From positions 248,001-312,000 of the forward strand of contig MQVO02000007.1 in the NCBI GenBank assembly GCA_001986395.2: a DNA stretch of 64,000 nucleotides, read 5' to 3'. The notes under the pieces are model-generated. The model had not been told where the DNA came from, did not search any database, and saw only the letters and a list, made by a program, of their open reading frames with translations. This document shows positions 11,201 to 24,282 of this stretch, piece after piece. Within the stretch, counting starts at the first letter, position 1; every line of letters starts with the position of its first letter. This DNA comes from Irpex lacteus (Eukaryota; Basidiomycota; Agaricomycetes; Polyporales; Irpicaceae). A program made the position numbers and the translations under genes.

Positions 11201-14200
11201 CGTATTCTTAGTGCTGTGTCTCAGCAAGTTCAGACTATCCAGCAGGGTCTCGCATCCCTCGTCAAGAACCCCAATACCGAAATCGAATTGGTGGGCAAGA
11301 ACGTCAAGATCAACAGGAACATGGGTATGTTCTGAGTATTGAGGTGTCATGACGTTGTCTTATCGTTCTCTTAGGTATCTTCATTACCACTAACCCGGGC
11401 TACTCTGGTCGTTCAACTCTACCGCCCAACTTGACCAAGTTGTTCCGACCGTAAGTACAGTTGATCAACACAGCTTCATCGTCACTCACTCACGACTAGA
11501 ATGGCCATGACTCGGCCGGATCGCGAGCTCATCGCTCAAGTCATGCTGTTCTCCCAGGGTTTCCGTACTGCGGAGTCCCTCGCTTCGAAGATCGTACCGT
11601 TCTTCAACCTTTGCGACGAACAGCTCTCTCCTCAACCCCATTACGACTTTGGTCTCCGTGCTTTGAAGGCTGTACTGGCCAGTGCAGGTATTCTGAAGCG
11701 AGAGCGGCTCTTGTCTGCTCAGTCGGAAGACGACGGAGTTGGCGGGTTGTCTGATACTGTCGCCGAGCAGGTTATCCTTATCCAGAGCGTTACCGAGACG
11801 ATCGTGCCTAAGCTCGTTGCCGATGATGTCCCTCTGCTGACAAGGTATGCTTTCCTTGTTTTATCGTGCGGTCTGTGGTTTCTGACACGTTCTCAGTCTG
11901 CTTGCGGACGTCTTCCCAGGGACGGAGTATGTCCCGGTCAATCTTGATGCCCTTCGTGAGGAGATCAGGAAGGTCTGTGAAGAGAGGCGACTCGTACAAG
12001 GCGAGCGATGGATCTCCAAGATCCTGCAGCTGTACCAGATTCAGAAGATCCAGCACGGTCTGATGATGGTTGGCCCCTCTGGAAGCGGGAAGAGTAACGC
12101 GTGGAAGGTCCTGTTGGCTGCTTTGGAGCGTCTCGATGGCGTCGAAGGTATTGCTTATGTGATTGACCCGAAGGCCATGCACAAGGACGCGCTTTATGGT
12201 ACTCTCGATCCTACCACCCGTGAGTGGAACGATGGTCTATTCACACATACGCTCCGGAAGATCGTCGATGATGTGCGTGGCGAGAGTGGCAAGCGTCATT
12301 GGATTATCTTCGATGGTGACGTCGATCCGGAATGGGTTGAGAACTTGAACAGGTATTTTACTACAGATATTGATATGCTCGCACGTCGCTGACGTATTAC
12401 GCAGTGTCCTGGATGATAACAAGCTACTCACCCTTCCCAACGGAGAACGTCTTAACTTGCCTCCGAACGTTCGCATCATGTTCGAGGTCGAGAGTCTCAA
12501 GTATGCCACGCTGGCTACAGTCAGTCGGTGTGGTATGATTTGGTTCAGTGAAGACGTTGTGGACACCGATATGGTCTGCCGTCATTACCTCGACACCCTC
12601 TCGTCGGTGCTGTTGGACGCCGAGGACGATGAAATCACCGAGACTCTCGGACGCCGTCCCGACCAAGGAGAGGACAGTATGGACAGTGTCAATGCCAACA
12701 CGCAGAAACAGATAGCTGCCATTCTGGAACCTTTCTTCGCACAAGACGATCTTGTGCACAACGCTTTGGCATACGCAGAGACCATCGAGCACATTATGGA
12801 CTTCACCAGGACTCGCGCTTTGCATACCCTCTTCTCCCTACTCAACAAGACCGTTCGCAACGTCATCGAATACAACACCCGCCACCAGCCGTTCTACCTC
12901 ACGCCGGAGCTTGTCGAGCAGTACGTGACAAAGCGCCTGCTGATCAGTATCATCTGGGCTTTCAGTGGTGACGCCAAGCTCGACCTTCGTGCGGATATGG
13001 GAGAGTTCCTACGGAAACAGACTGGTATAGATGTTCCGCCCCTCCCCGTCGGTGCTTCTTTGCTGGATTACGACGTTCAGGTCAAAGACGCGAAATGGGT
13101 CGAATGGCAGGCTCGTGTTCCTGTCATAGAGATCGAGCCCCATGCAGTCACTGCAAACGATGTGGTCGTGCCTACTATCGATACCGTTCGCCATGAAGAA
13201 GTGCTCTACTCGTGGCTCTCTGAACATAAGCCGTTGATGCTTTGTGGGCCTCCAGGTTCCGGAAAGACCATGACTCTCTTCAGTGCCCTCCGCAAGCTTC
13301 CGTCCATGGAGACCGTCGGTCTCAACTTCTCATCTGCCACGACACCCGAGCTTATCCTCAAGACCTTCGAGCAGTACTGCGAGTACCGCAAGACTCCCAA
13401 CGGTGTCATCTTGGCCCCTCTGCAGATCGGTCGATGGCTCGTCGTATTCTGCGATGAGATTAACCTGCCTGCAACCGATAAGTACGGCACTCAACGTGTC
13501 ATCTCTTTCATTCGTCAACTGGTCGAATCTGGTGGCTTCTGGCGGACATCCGACATGGCTTGGGTCAAGCTGGAACGTATCCAGTTCGTGGGAGCATGCA
13601 ACCCGCCTACGGACCCTGGACGAGTGCCTCTGAGCCACAGGTTCCTGCGTCATGCTCCTCTGATCATGGTCGACTATCCAGGAGAAGTGTCTCTGAAGCA
13701 GATTTACGGCACGTACAACCGCGCGTTGCTCAAGGTTATCCCCAACTTGAAGGCGTACGCCGGACCCTTGACAGACTCAATGGTCGCTCTCTATCTTGCG
13801 TCTCAGAAACGCTTTACCACCGATATCCAAGCTCACTACGTGTACAGTCCTCGTGAGCTCACTCGATGGGTACGAGGTGTCTATGAGGCGATCCGTCCCT
13901 TGGATGGCCTGTCTGTAGAAGGACTGGTCCGTGTTTGGGCCCACGAAGCGTTACGGCTATTCCAGGATCGTCTCGTCACTGAAGACGAGAAGCAGTGGAC
14001 GGACGACAACATCGACAATGTGGCCATGGAGAATTTCCCGACCATCAACAAGGACGAAGCACTGGCCCGCCCTATCTTATTCTCAAACTGGACGTCGAAG
14101 AACTACGTATCAGTCGACCGAGAAGTGCTTCGAGAATACACTAAGGCTCGGCTCAAGGTGTTCTACGAAGAAGAGCTCGATGTCCCTCTCGTGCTCTTCA

Positions 14201-17200
14201 ATGATGTGCTGGATCATGTGCTGAGGATTGATCGAGTGTTCCGTCAAGTGCAGGGTCATTTACTTCTCATTGGTGTCAGCGGTAGCGGAAAGGTATGTTC
14301 TCATTGGTTGTCATGTACTTTAGATACTAACCAATTGGATAGACTACGCTGTCTCGCTTCGTGGCATGGATGAACGGGCTCAGCATATTCCAGATCAAGG
14401 TCTCAAACAAGTACACTGGCGACGACTTTGACGAGGACCTTCGAGTTGTGTTACGGCGTGCTGGTTGCAAAGGAGAGAAGATCTGCTTCATCATGGATGA
14501 ATCGAACGTTCTGGACTCTGGCTTCCTCGAACGTATGAATACCCTATTGGCCAATGCCGAAGTACCTGGCTTGTTCGAAGGGGACGAGCATTCGGCGCTC
14601 ATGACAGCCTGCAAAGAAGGGTCTCAGCGTGACGGTCTCATGCTGGACTCGCACGAGGAGCTCTACCGTTGGTTTAGATCTCAGGTCGCCAAGAATTTGC
14701 ACGTTGTCTTCACTATGAACCCTCCTGAGAATGGCCTCGCATCTCGTGCCGCAACCTCTCCTGCTCTGTTTAACAGATGTGTTCTGGACTGGTTCGGCGA
14801 TTGGTCTGACCAAGCCTTCTATCAAGTCGGCATGGAGTTCACGTACTCACTGGATCTGGACCTCCCCTCGTATAGCCCGCCTGCTCTCTTCCCCATTGCG
14901 TATCGCGAACTTTCGCTACCTCCTGTACACCGTACAGCTGTTGTCAATGGTCTGGTCTACATTCATCAGTCACTGCACCAGATCAACCAACGTTTGAGCC
15001 GACGACAAGGCCGGTACAACTACGTCACTCCTCGTCACTACCTTGACTTGTCAGTCTTTTTTCCATAATGTTCAGAGTGACTGACTACTGACTGCTATGC
15101 AGCATTAACCACTATGTGCGCCTGCATAACGAGAAACGAGAAGAGCTGGAAGAACAACAACGCCATCTTCATGTCGGATTGGACAAGCTCCGTGACACCG
15201 TGACCCAAGTCGAGGAACTACGTCAGAGCCTTGCGATCAAGCGTTCCCAACTCGAAGCCAAGAACGCGGAAGCCAACGAGAAGCTCAAGCGCATGGTTGC
15301 AGATCAGCAAGAAGCTGAGCAGAAGAAGGCCGCTTCGATTCAAATTCAGGCCGCTCTCGAGGAGCAGGACAAGAATATCCGCGAGCGACGCTCTGTAGTC
15401 ATGGCCGACCTGGCTGATGCCGAACCCGCTGTTCTCGAAGCTCAGGCCGCTGTCAGCAGCATCAAAAGGCAGCATCTGCAGGAAGTGCGTACGATGGCCA
15501 ACCCTCCCGAAGCCGTCAAGCTTGCCATGGAGTCGGTCTGCACCCTCCTCGGTCATAAGATTGATAGCTGGCGGACGGTACAGGGTATCATCCGTCGTGA
15601 TGACTTCATCCAGCGCATTGTCAACTTCGACACAACGAATCAGTTAACAAAGCGTCTGCGAGACACAATGAAGAAGGACTTCCTCAGCCGGCCTTCGTAC
15701 AACTTCGAGACCGTCGACCGCGCCAGTAAAGCTTGCGGTCCTCTCGTGAAATGGGCCATAGCGCAAGTCCGGTTCTCCGAGATCCTTGACAAAGTTGAAC
15801 CATTGAGGAACGAGGTGCAGTCGTTGGAAGAGCAGGCAGAGCAAACAAAGGAGCAGGCCAAGATGATCATCAAGATGGTAGCCGAACTCGAAGCTAGTAT
15901 TGAGCGATACAAGGACGAGTACGCCGCTCTCATTCGTGAGACGCAAGCCATTAGTGCCGAGATGGACCGTGTGCAGAGCAAGGTGGATCGCAGTATGAAG
16001 CTTTTGGACAGTTTGTCGTCGGAGAAGTCTCGCTGGGAGATAGGCAGTCGCACTTTCGATACTGAGATGAGCACAATCGTCGGGGACGTCCTCCTCTCTG
16101 CCGCCTTCCTCGCCTATGCAGGGTTCTTCGATCAGCAGTATCGTGAGATGATGTGGCAAGATTGGTCGACACATCTTGCAGACGCAAACATCAAGTTCAA
16201 GGCTGAGCTCTCCCTGCCAGAATACCTGTCTACTGCCGACGACCGTCTTAGCTGGCAGTCGAAGTCTTTGCCCTCCGATAACCTGTGCACCGAGAATGCC
16301 ATCATGATCAAGCGCTTCAGTCGATACCCCTTGATTATCGACCCCACGGGCCAAGCCACTACTTTCCTTCTCAACGAATACAAAGACCGCAAGATTACTG
16401 TCACGAGTTTCTTGGATGAAGCTTTCCTGAAAGTGTTGGAGAGCGCTCTCCGGTTCGGTAACACACTACTCATCCAGGATGTCGAGCACCTCGATCCCAT
16501 TCTGAACCCTGTCTTGAACAAGGAGATTCGCAGGACTGGAGGACGAGTTCTCATTCGTCTTGGTAGTCAAGACATCGATTTCTCACCTTCCTTCACAATG
16601 TTCCTCTCAACTAGAGACCCTTCCGTCGAGTTCTCCCCCGACATTTGCAGTCGTGTCACCTTCGTCAACTTCACAATGACTCGTAGCAGTCTACAAAGCC
16701 AGTCGCTTGACCAAGTCCTCAAGGTTGAACGTCCGGACACCGAGCGCAAACGTACGGACCTCATGAAGACGCAAGGCGAGTTCCGATTAAGGCTACGCAC
16801 GCTCGAGAAACTGCTGCTGCAGGCCTTGAATGAATCCAGTGGTAATATTTTGGACGACGACAAGGTTATAGACACACTCGAAACGCTCAAGCGCGAGGCT
16901 GGCGAAATCACTCGGAAAGTCGAAGAAACCGATATCGTCATGAAAGAGGTCGAGCAAGTGACGGCAGAATACCTTCCTCTCGCCCAAGCTTGCAGTGCCG
17001 TGTTCTTTATCCTCGAGCAACTCAACCTGGTCAACCACTTCTACCAGTTCTCACTTCGGTTCTTCCTAGACATCTTCGACTACATTCTACTCCACAACCC
17101 GCATCTCACGAACATCACCGATTACAGCCGCCGCAGAGACATCCTTCTCTCAGATCTGTTCGTCACAGTTTACCAACGAACATCACGCGCCCTTCTGCAT

Positions 17201-19738
17201 CGCGACCACGTCATGCTTGCGGTCCTGTTGGCACAAATCAAACTACGGGGTGTTGAAGAGATTGCCGATGAACTAGAGTTTTTGCTCGAAAGTGGAGATG
17301 GAGCACCTGCTGCCCCTGGTGCCTCGACAGAACAAGGACCCTCGGTGCTCTCCTTTGAGCAATCTCAGCGTCTCGACAAGTTTGCGAAGCACCCCATATT
17401 CAAACCAGTCCAGACTCATATCACGGAGAACGAGGACCAATGGATTCCGTTCTTGGAGTCATCTACTCCTGAGCTCGATGTTCCTTATCCCTGGGAGCCC
17501 AGCACACGTACGTTTCATTTGCTTTAGTGACTTCGGGACAGCTTCTTATGAGCCCTTGTTTTTGCCAGCTGCCGTTGAGGCGATTCGCAAGGTTATGATC
17601 GTGAAGTGTCTCAGACCAGATCGACTTCTCCAGTCTACGGCTCTCTTCGTCCGTGTCGCCTTCCAAACCGACTTGACATCTGTGTCGGGTTACGAACTTG
17701 GTAAGGTTGTGAACGACGAGGTTATGGCTTCTACGCCGCTATCACTGGTTTCGGTAACTGGCTATGATGCCAGTTACAGAGTGGAGAACCTTGTCTCTTC
17801 TTCGGGCGTCCGATGCGCATCTGTTGCGATGGGCTCTCAGGAAGGATTCTCGCTTGCCGACCAGGCCATCTCTCTAGCTGCACGACAAGGTTCTTGGGTA
17901 CTGCTGAAGAATGTCCACCTCGCACCCTCATGGCTGGGGCAGCTTGAAAAGAAGCTGCAAACTCTAAACCCCCACCGCAACTTCCGCATCTTCCTTACGA
18001 TGGAAACCAATCCCTCAATCCCCGTCAACATTCTCCGACAGTCTCGCATTTTCATGAATGAGCCGCCCCCGGGTATCAAAGCTAACTTGCTCGACTCGTT
18101 GCGCGGTATCGCAGACAGCCGCCTAAGCCAAGGTCCTGCTGAGAAGGCTAGGTTGTACTTCCTGCTCGCGTGGTTCCATGCAGTTGTTCAAGAACGTCTA
18201 CGCTACGTACCCTTGGGCTGGAGTAAGATTTACGACTTCAACGACTCCGACATGGCCGCTGCCTTCAATACGATTGACACGTGGATCAACAGCACTGCAA
18301 AGGGCCGCGCGAACGTCGACCCTGCAGCCATCCCTTGGGATGCTGTTCGCACTCTCATCAAGCAATCAGTGTACGGAGGCAGGATTGACAGTGACTTTGA
18401 CCAGAAAATCTTGGACTCCTTTGTGGACGGTCTTTTCACGGCTTCTGCGTACAATGTTGACTTCGATCTCGTGCCCAGCGTTTCGGATACGCAGCGGCTT
18501 AGCATACCAGACGGAACCAGATTGGAGCATTTCCTCCAGTGGGTACAGAAGCTGCCCGATCGCGAACCGCCATCATGGTTGAGTCTACCTCCAACTGCCG
18601 AGCGTGTTATTGCCGTTGCGCAAGGTGCGTAGTAACTTACGCTCCATGGATATACGCCCAATACTCTTCTTTAGGAAACGAGCTCCTTGGCAAACTTCGT
18701 AAGATGCGCTCGCTCGCTGACGATGACGACGACGCTGCTCCCGCTAGTGGCCAGTCCAAGGGTCAATCGTCGGCACAGCCTGCCTGGATGCGTAATCTCC
18801 TTGAGCGCTGTCGGGAGTGGCTTGATCTTTTGCCTCAGGTTTGTGTCGTGCGTCCGCGAATCACATATACTTTACTGAATTTTATCATCAGGACTTCTCT
18901 AATCTCGAGAAGCAATCTGGAGACAACCAAGATCCTCTCTACAGGTTGTTCCACCGCGAGGGGAATAATGGTCGCAGGTTGCTTGACCAAGTCAAGAAGG
19001 ATCTGTCAGACGTCATCAAGGTTTGCCAGGGCGAACTCAAACAGACCAACCATCTTCGAACCCTTATCAGCTCACTCACGAAAGGCACGTCGATCCCTAC
19101 ATGTTATCATGGCTCGTTAACTTATCGTCTTTGCAGGCACAATACCCAATCACTGGCGGCGATACAAGGTACACAAGGTCATGGGCGTTTCCGAATGGAT
19201 TGCGGATTTCTCTCGCAGACTCGGTCAACTATCCCATATCGCCAGCCTTGACAACTTTAGCAACGTCGAAATCTGGCTGGGTGGCTTGTTCTTCCCTGAA
19301 GCTTATATCACGGCAACTCGCCAGGCTGTTGCTCATCGGAAGAAGTGGAGCTTGGAGACCTTGCGTCTGCAACTGGACATCGAGCGTGTGAACGATCCTG
19401 GCGCTTTCATCGTTGACGGTATGCGTTCTTATTACGTCGTGCCTGTCGTCTATTTACTGACCCCAACTCTATCAGGGCTCGTTCTTGAGGGTGCCAGCTG
19501 GACATCCGACCTGTTGGCTTTGAACAATGGCGAGACAGTCCGTCTGAACCCATCACAGATACGCTGGGTGCAAGTCGATGAAGTACCCGATGCCGCCCCC
19601 TCTGCTTCCACCGTCAACTTGCCAGTATACCTCAACAGTGACAGGAGCGACGTCATGTTCACTGTGGATCTGCCCATCGACCCCGCAGCAGCATCGCTGT
19701 TCGCTACTCGTGCAGTTTGTCTTACCGCTGGCGGCTAG
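8270..19738 (+). CDS. dhc2: Cytoplasmic dynein heavy chain, motor half (Dhc2 of a split heavy chain)
   Basis: Roughly 20 exons give a protein of about 3,400-3,500 residues. Order: short start MAMEVLAPSNS; the conserved [11 protein letters not shown] block; linker with WDDLFNK and [21 protein letters not shown]1 with P-loop GPAGTGKTES (interrupted by an intron at 10974-11036) and [13 protein letters not shown]2 P-loop [11 protein letters not shown] near 12070; AAA3 [10 protein letters not shown] near 13245; AAA4 GVSGSGKTTL near 14271, again with an intron beside the Lys; stalk coiled coil and microtubule-binding domain ([14 protein letters not shown] to [12 protein letters not shown]) near 15495-15770; AAA5, AAA6 and the C-terminal domain ending at 19738. 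Full-length heavy chains have 4,100-4,700 residues. The missing part is the N-terminal tail of about 1,100 residues that dimerises and binds intermediate and light-intermediate chains. SmE lies just upstream, so the tail is not encoded adjacently. This matches the two-gene heavy chain reported for Schizophyllum commune (dhc1 tail, dhc2 motor). All four main P-loops are intact. Confidence 0.95.
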
Positions 19739-20075
19739 AAGCTTGTAGACTTTCTTTAGGAACCATGTAGAGCATGCATGCGACATACCCTCTCATCATC
19801 AGTATAATACCTCAACCTCACAGCTTGCTTTCGTCGTTTCTCCTCGCTATATCCTGAGGATACTTACGGATGTATACCTCTCATGACTCATGATAATGAC
19901 ACGAATTTGCACTATCTCTCGCAAGGCGCATATGGTATCCAAAAGAATGACTATTCCGAGCCGTTGCTGGTATGGTAAAAAACTAAATCGTAGCTAAACA
20001 GTAAGAGTACACCCGGTACATATTCCTTAACTTACAAAACCCAATAACTTAAGCAAGTTCATGATATGTCGTCGC
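19739..20075. other. intergenic, convergent 3' flanks
   Basis: The 3' ends of dhc2 and of the secreted protein gene face each other here. No gene or RNA feature is visible. Confidence 0.5.
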
Positions 20076-21591
20076 TTAGTTCTTTCCTCCTTTTCCCTTG
20101 GCGGCGGCCTTGGCATCGACCGCAGCGTTAGCGGTAGCGTTGGCAGCAGCAGCAGGAGCGGCGGCGGCTGCAGGGTTGGCGAAGCTGACAGCGGGGTTAG
20201 CTCCCTTCTTGACGGTGAACTGTGTAGGTAAGGCATATCAAGTCAGCACATGGGGTCATCAATAGAGGCACATGGTGCGAATGGGCTCACGTAGATGGTG
20301 TCGTCAAGAGCACCGTGTTGCGCAACCGAAACGAGGCAAGGCTGGTGGTTGGCCGCGGCGACGATGGTGGTCATGCGGTATACACCGGCGGGGAGACCGT
20401 CAGTGACGTCGGCAGTCAGGACACCGTTCTGAGCGACGCCGTTGATACCCTTGAAGAAATCGAACTTGGTGGGGTCGAGGGGAGTGGTCTGGTCAAGAGA
20501 AGCCATCTTCTGGACGACGACGTGCTGGTGACCGATGATGTTCTTCGTGGCGGCGTCGATCTGCTGAGGAGCGGAGTAGTAGGTCTCCTGGGCGTTGGTG
20601 AAGTGGCCGGTGACGAGGTTGTTCTGCTGGAGCTGGATTGTGAAGCTCTTGCCCTCTTCGACTTCACCACCGTTCTTGGGGAACGAGAACTTGCAGGAGG
20701 GCATGTTGCTCTGGAGACCGATCTCACCCATAGGGGCAGGGTTACAGAAACCAGTGGTGACCTGCTTGCCGGTGGTCAGAGGGAACTTCGACGACTTGCA
20801 GAAGTTGATGAAGTTGTTCGTGGATGTGAGCGAGGCGACTTGGCCGGCTGCGGGTCTAAATTTCGATACATAATGAGTATGGCGTGCATTCTGTCCACGA
20901 ATACGGATACTTACGTAGCCTGGCCGTCGGCCGCAAAGCTCTTGGCAATGACAGCAGGGTCGAGGGTGAGAGAAGTGTTCGGGTCACCACCAGCTGCTGC
21001 AGCAGCGGCTCCGGCACCGGCGTTGTTGGCAGCAGCAGCAGCGGTCTGTGTACGGTATTAGTTTAGATTGCATTGATGGAGCCAGTGAACGACGTACGGT
21101 AGTAGCGGCCGCGGCGGCTCCAGCAGTGCTAGCGGCACTAGTAGCACCAGTTGCCGCGATACGAGCCTGGAAGTCGGCATCCGTAGTGCAAGTTACACTT
21201 GTACCAGCGGAGTTGACGAGAGGGAGAGAATGGCAGCTAGAAGGAGCAACAGGTCAATTAAGAAGCAAGGTCGAGTGCGTGCAATGATGAACTTACACAG
21301 TACCGGGAGCACAGGCCTGGAGGACGAACTTGCTGTTCGCGCACTGAGCAAACTGACCGTTAATGCAGGCGTTTTGTCCAGTCGTGCACGGCGAGTTGGC
21401 ATTCAGCTTGGCGAAGTTGGCTCTGATTACTTTCCGTCAGCAAGAGTATCTGATAAGGGTATCAGTTGAACTCACTCGTCAGCAAGGGCTTGTTGTCCAT
21501 TCGCCAGAGTAAAGTCGGCACGGCGGACAGGGATAATGCGCGCAGAGGCAACGGCAGCGACGGAAAGAATGACTGCAAGAGAGAACTTCAT
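20076..21591 (-). CDS. Secreted protein with CBM19-like cysteine domain and Ala-rich linker
   Basis: The minus strand begins MKFSLAVILSVAAVASA, a classic signal peptide, followed by RIIPVRRADFT, which may hold a basic propeptide site. Next is a six-cysteine module of about 60 residues (CTTGQNACINGQFAQC, then CAPGTVC, HSLPLVNSAGTSVTC) of the CBM19-like chitin-binding type. An Ala/Gly/Thr linker follows. Then comes a domain of about 230 residues with NNFINFCKSS, CNPAPMGEIG, PSCKFSFPKNG and GHQHVVVQK, found in many basidiomycete secreted proteins but without an assigned reaction. The C-terminus is Ala/Lys-rich. At least five introns. The codon choice is strongly biased to C-ending codons, which suggests high expression. 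It probably works in the cell wall or outside the cell. Carbohydrate binding is inferred from the cysteine pattern only. Confidence 0.8.
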
Positions 21592-21729
21592 GATTGCTTC
21601 GTAGTTTGGAGTCGGTAAAGAGGGTGCTGAGGGATATGGAGCTGGTCTTCACTGAAGAATACTGTTTGCTACGAGACACCGGGTCTGTGAATTAAAAAGT
21701 AAGACGATCCCGGATCGTTGGAGAGAAGG

Positions 21730-21735
21730 TATATA
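21730..21735 (-). promoter_or_regulatory. candidate TATA element of the secreted protein gene
   Basis: TATATA lies about 140 bases upstream of the start codon at 21591. Its position fits a promoter of a highly expressed gene, but the match is short. Confidence 0.3.
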
Positions 21736-22377
21736 AAGAGGGGAGAAGAAAGAAAGAAAGGCAGACGGCGAGGATAGCCAGGAGAAAGAATCGTTTGAGG
21801 CATTTTGAGTGTGGGGCCGGCCTATTATACCTGTTGCTCAGGCCCAACTAGCATGGTCAAAATCTTGTGTTTCATCATCTCGATGATGCGGATACGCATG
21901 CCGCTGGCCATCAACGGCCGCAATGGTGGGCAGTGCACCAAAGGTTGTTTTGTTTCCCTGAAATAGCGTACGTAGGTGATGGTCAGCATGCGTGTTACAG
22001 AACAAAGAGGCCGTATCCATTTTCCAAAGGCATGAGCGTGCTATTATTGTCAGCAGGAGACAACAAAGAGGGGAGATGAGCGTTAAATTTCATTGCCGAA
22101 AAAGGCAAAAGGGCGTGTGGCCGTGATCCGAAAGCGGAAGGCGCGAGCGAAGCGCGGCATCATCTCGGGGTATGCCCTTACCTAAGCGCGTGGGCACGCA
22201 CCCATCTCGTGATTGCAAGGTCCGAGATAAAACATCGCAAGGAAAAATGTTCGTCAACGTCGAGCAGAACCTCATCGTACGGTCCGTATTCCAAGTTCTC
22301 GCTACTAGAAAAGCCCAAAATGCGAGGACCCGTCCTCGTCTCATACCGCCACCAACCCCCGCTTTCCGCCGCCAAAG
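21736..22377. other. intergenic, divergent promoters
   Basis: The stretch separates the secreted protein gene (minus) from the HAD phosphatase gene (plus). It contains a short purine tract (gaaagaaagaaag near 21750). No gene is visible. Confidence 0.4.
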
Positions 22378-23578
22378 ATGCCTACGACCGTGACCGCACA
22401 TGCTGTGAGTGGACCTCGCGCAGAATCTGACATTTGACACGAGGTTTTGATTGCCAACTTCACGACAGATTCTGTTTGACCTGGATGGGTGAGTGATCCC
22501 TTGGAGACAGTATCACGACGACCCATCAACCCAGCTCTTACGCATTGATCGTTGTCCGCGCCTAGAACACTGGTAGATACAACACCAGGTGTACTCAAAG
22601 CGTGGCAAGTCTACGCAAACGAGTACGGATTCAATGGCGCAGACGCTGCGCTCAAATCGCATGGGCGCAGGCTATATGATACCTTGCAAGATTACTGCAG
22701 ACCAAGGAGTCAGGCAGAATTAGAGGTATGTCCGACGCCGCTGCTTCATGATCGGACTGTGTTCCGCTCACACGTTTCACGACGAATACAGGCCGCTGTA
22801 CAGCGTTTCGAGAGTATAGTAATCGCAGGAGGACCCATAGTGCTGCCAGGCGCGTCAGCATTTCTCCAACGAGTAAGTGGTCGGGCGTGGTCACGTTTAC
22901 ATTCTGTCCATGTATCCTAATACCTTCCCAGATAGGTGCCCATAGCCCAGAAAAGGCCTCAGGATGGACGATCGTCACTTCATGTAAGCACTACCTCGCC
23001 TCACTCTTATTGCGAGATTCTAGCTTCCTCATATACTTCCGCAGCTACCAACGTGTACGCACCGAAAGTCCTCAGTGTATGTAGACTCCCTCTTCCTCCA
23101 CTGGGACTAGTCACGTCTAGTGATGTGGCGAATGGCAAGCCACATCCAGCTCCGTATCTAGCGGGCGCTAGACGTCTTGGGGTTGATCCAAAGAACTGTG
23201 AGTACATTCAGAGATTAGCAGTTCTATATTGCTTACGCCATTGTACTCGGAAATTGGACCTTGTGACACTTATTGAATGTTCCCTGTTGTCCAGGTATAG
23301 TTGTTGAAGACGCACCATCGGGAATCCTATCAGGACGGGCCGCTGGATGCATTGTCATCGCTGTCTGCACTTCCCATACTCGCCAGCAACTGCTCGCTTC
23401 AGGATCGAATCCACATTACATCGTGAAAGACTTGACTCAGTGAGGCATTTTCCATCATCAGTCGCGATGAGCTCCTGCTGATTACGTTATCTTATCTTGT
23501 CTATTTGATTCGATCAGCCTGACTGCAAGATGGATTGGAGAAGCCTTGGAAGTTTTCATCGACGACTCTGCCGCATAA
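22378..23578 (+). CDS. HAD-superfamily phosphatase of the Gpp1/Dog2 type
   Basis: Exons join to a protein of about 240 residues. It starts MPTTVTAHAILFDLDGTLVD, which is HAD motif I with both aspartates; the two introns at 22408 and about 22490 flank this motif. The helical cap follows (VLKAWQVYANEYGF). Motif II is in WTIVTSAT, motif III is the Lys of SDVANGKPHPAPYLAGA, and motif IV is VEDAPSGILSGRAAGC. The protein ends EALEVFIDDSAA. Yeast relatives with this layout hydrolyse glycerol-3-phosphate (Gpp1/Gpp2) or 2-deoxyglucose-6-phosphate (Dog1/Dog2). The substrate cannot be told from the sequence. All catalytic motifs are present. A shorter upstream ATG in another frame was rejected because it misses motif I. 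Confidence 0.85.
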
Positions 23579-24282
23579 ATTCCTCCCATCTTTCCCTGCT
23601 TTTTGGGTTTTGAATCTTTTGATACCTCGCACTCTGCTCGCACCTGACACATTCGCATCTGGATTCTACAATTGGGTACTCTGTCGTATCATCTATCTTG
23701 GTTTCTACGTCTTCTTCGATGACCTTGAGAGATTGATTCTCTCAGTCGACCACGTTTAGCTCCTTATCAGTGTGTTACTAACAGTGTACAACTAGACTCG
23801 CACGCATGCGCTTTTCTCTATCATGATCATCTTGCCGCCACCACGCCTTAGCTTTCCGAGAAAGCTGAACCTACAATCGCATTCAAAGCGACGCGTGGAA
23901 GGGCCTATTCATAGGTGTATCTCACGAACAGTCTCTCCTGACCGCCATGGTCGCGAGCAGTTGCATTGATCACGATCACGCTCATGCCGAACGTTCAACC
24001 ACTCGGCTCAGAAAGCGGCAGGGAATCTGGGATATAAGATGAGATAGAGAACTTGAGCGCCGTATGCTGACTAGTGTATCCAAACCACAGGTACCTCGGT
24101 CCTACCTGCACAGCTTTGTGTTGCCTAGGTAAGCTATCGTATCGATGCATTTTACGATAGATATCTCCTCGGAGGGGTCACCTGTCTCTTGACGTCTTCC
24201 ATGTCTCCGAACCCAAGGAACTGTGCTTACGACTGACTCGGACCTAGACAGCAACCGTGACGGTACCAGGAAGCACTATAAC
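23579..24282. other. intergenic, promoter of the first methyltransferase
   Basis: No gene is visible apart from the leader of the methyltransferase. TATAAGA occurs at 24033-24039. A likely intron in the leader ends 13 bases before the start codon at 24283. Confidence 0.4.

Noticed and set aside
15644..16354. 236-codon minus-strand ORF
   Set aside because: Antisense to the dynein stalk and AAA5 coding sequence; a frame shadow.
20315..21061. 248-codon plus-strand ORF
   Set aside because: Antisense to the secreted protein exons; the repetitive Gly/Ala composition comes from the linker on the other strand.
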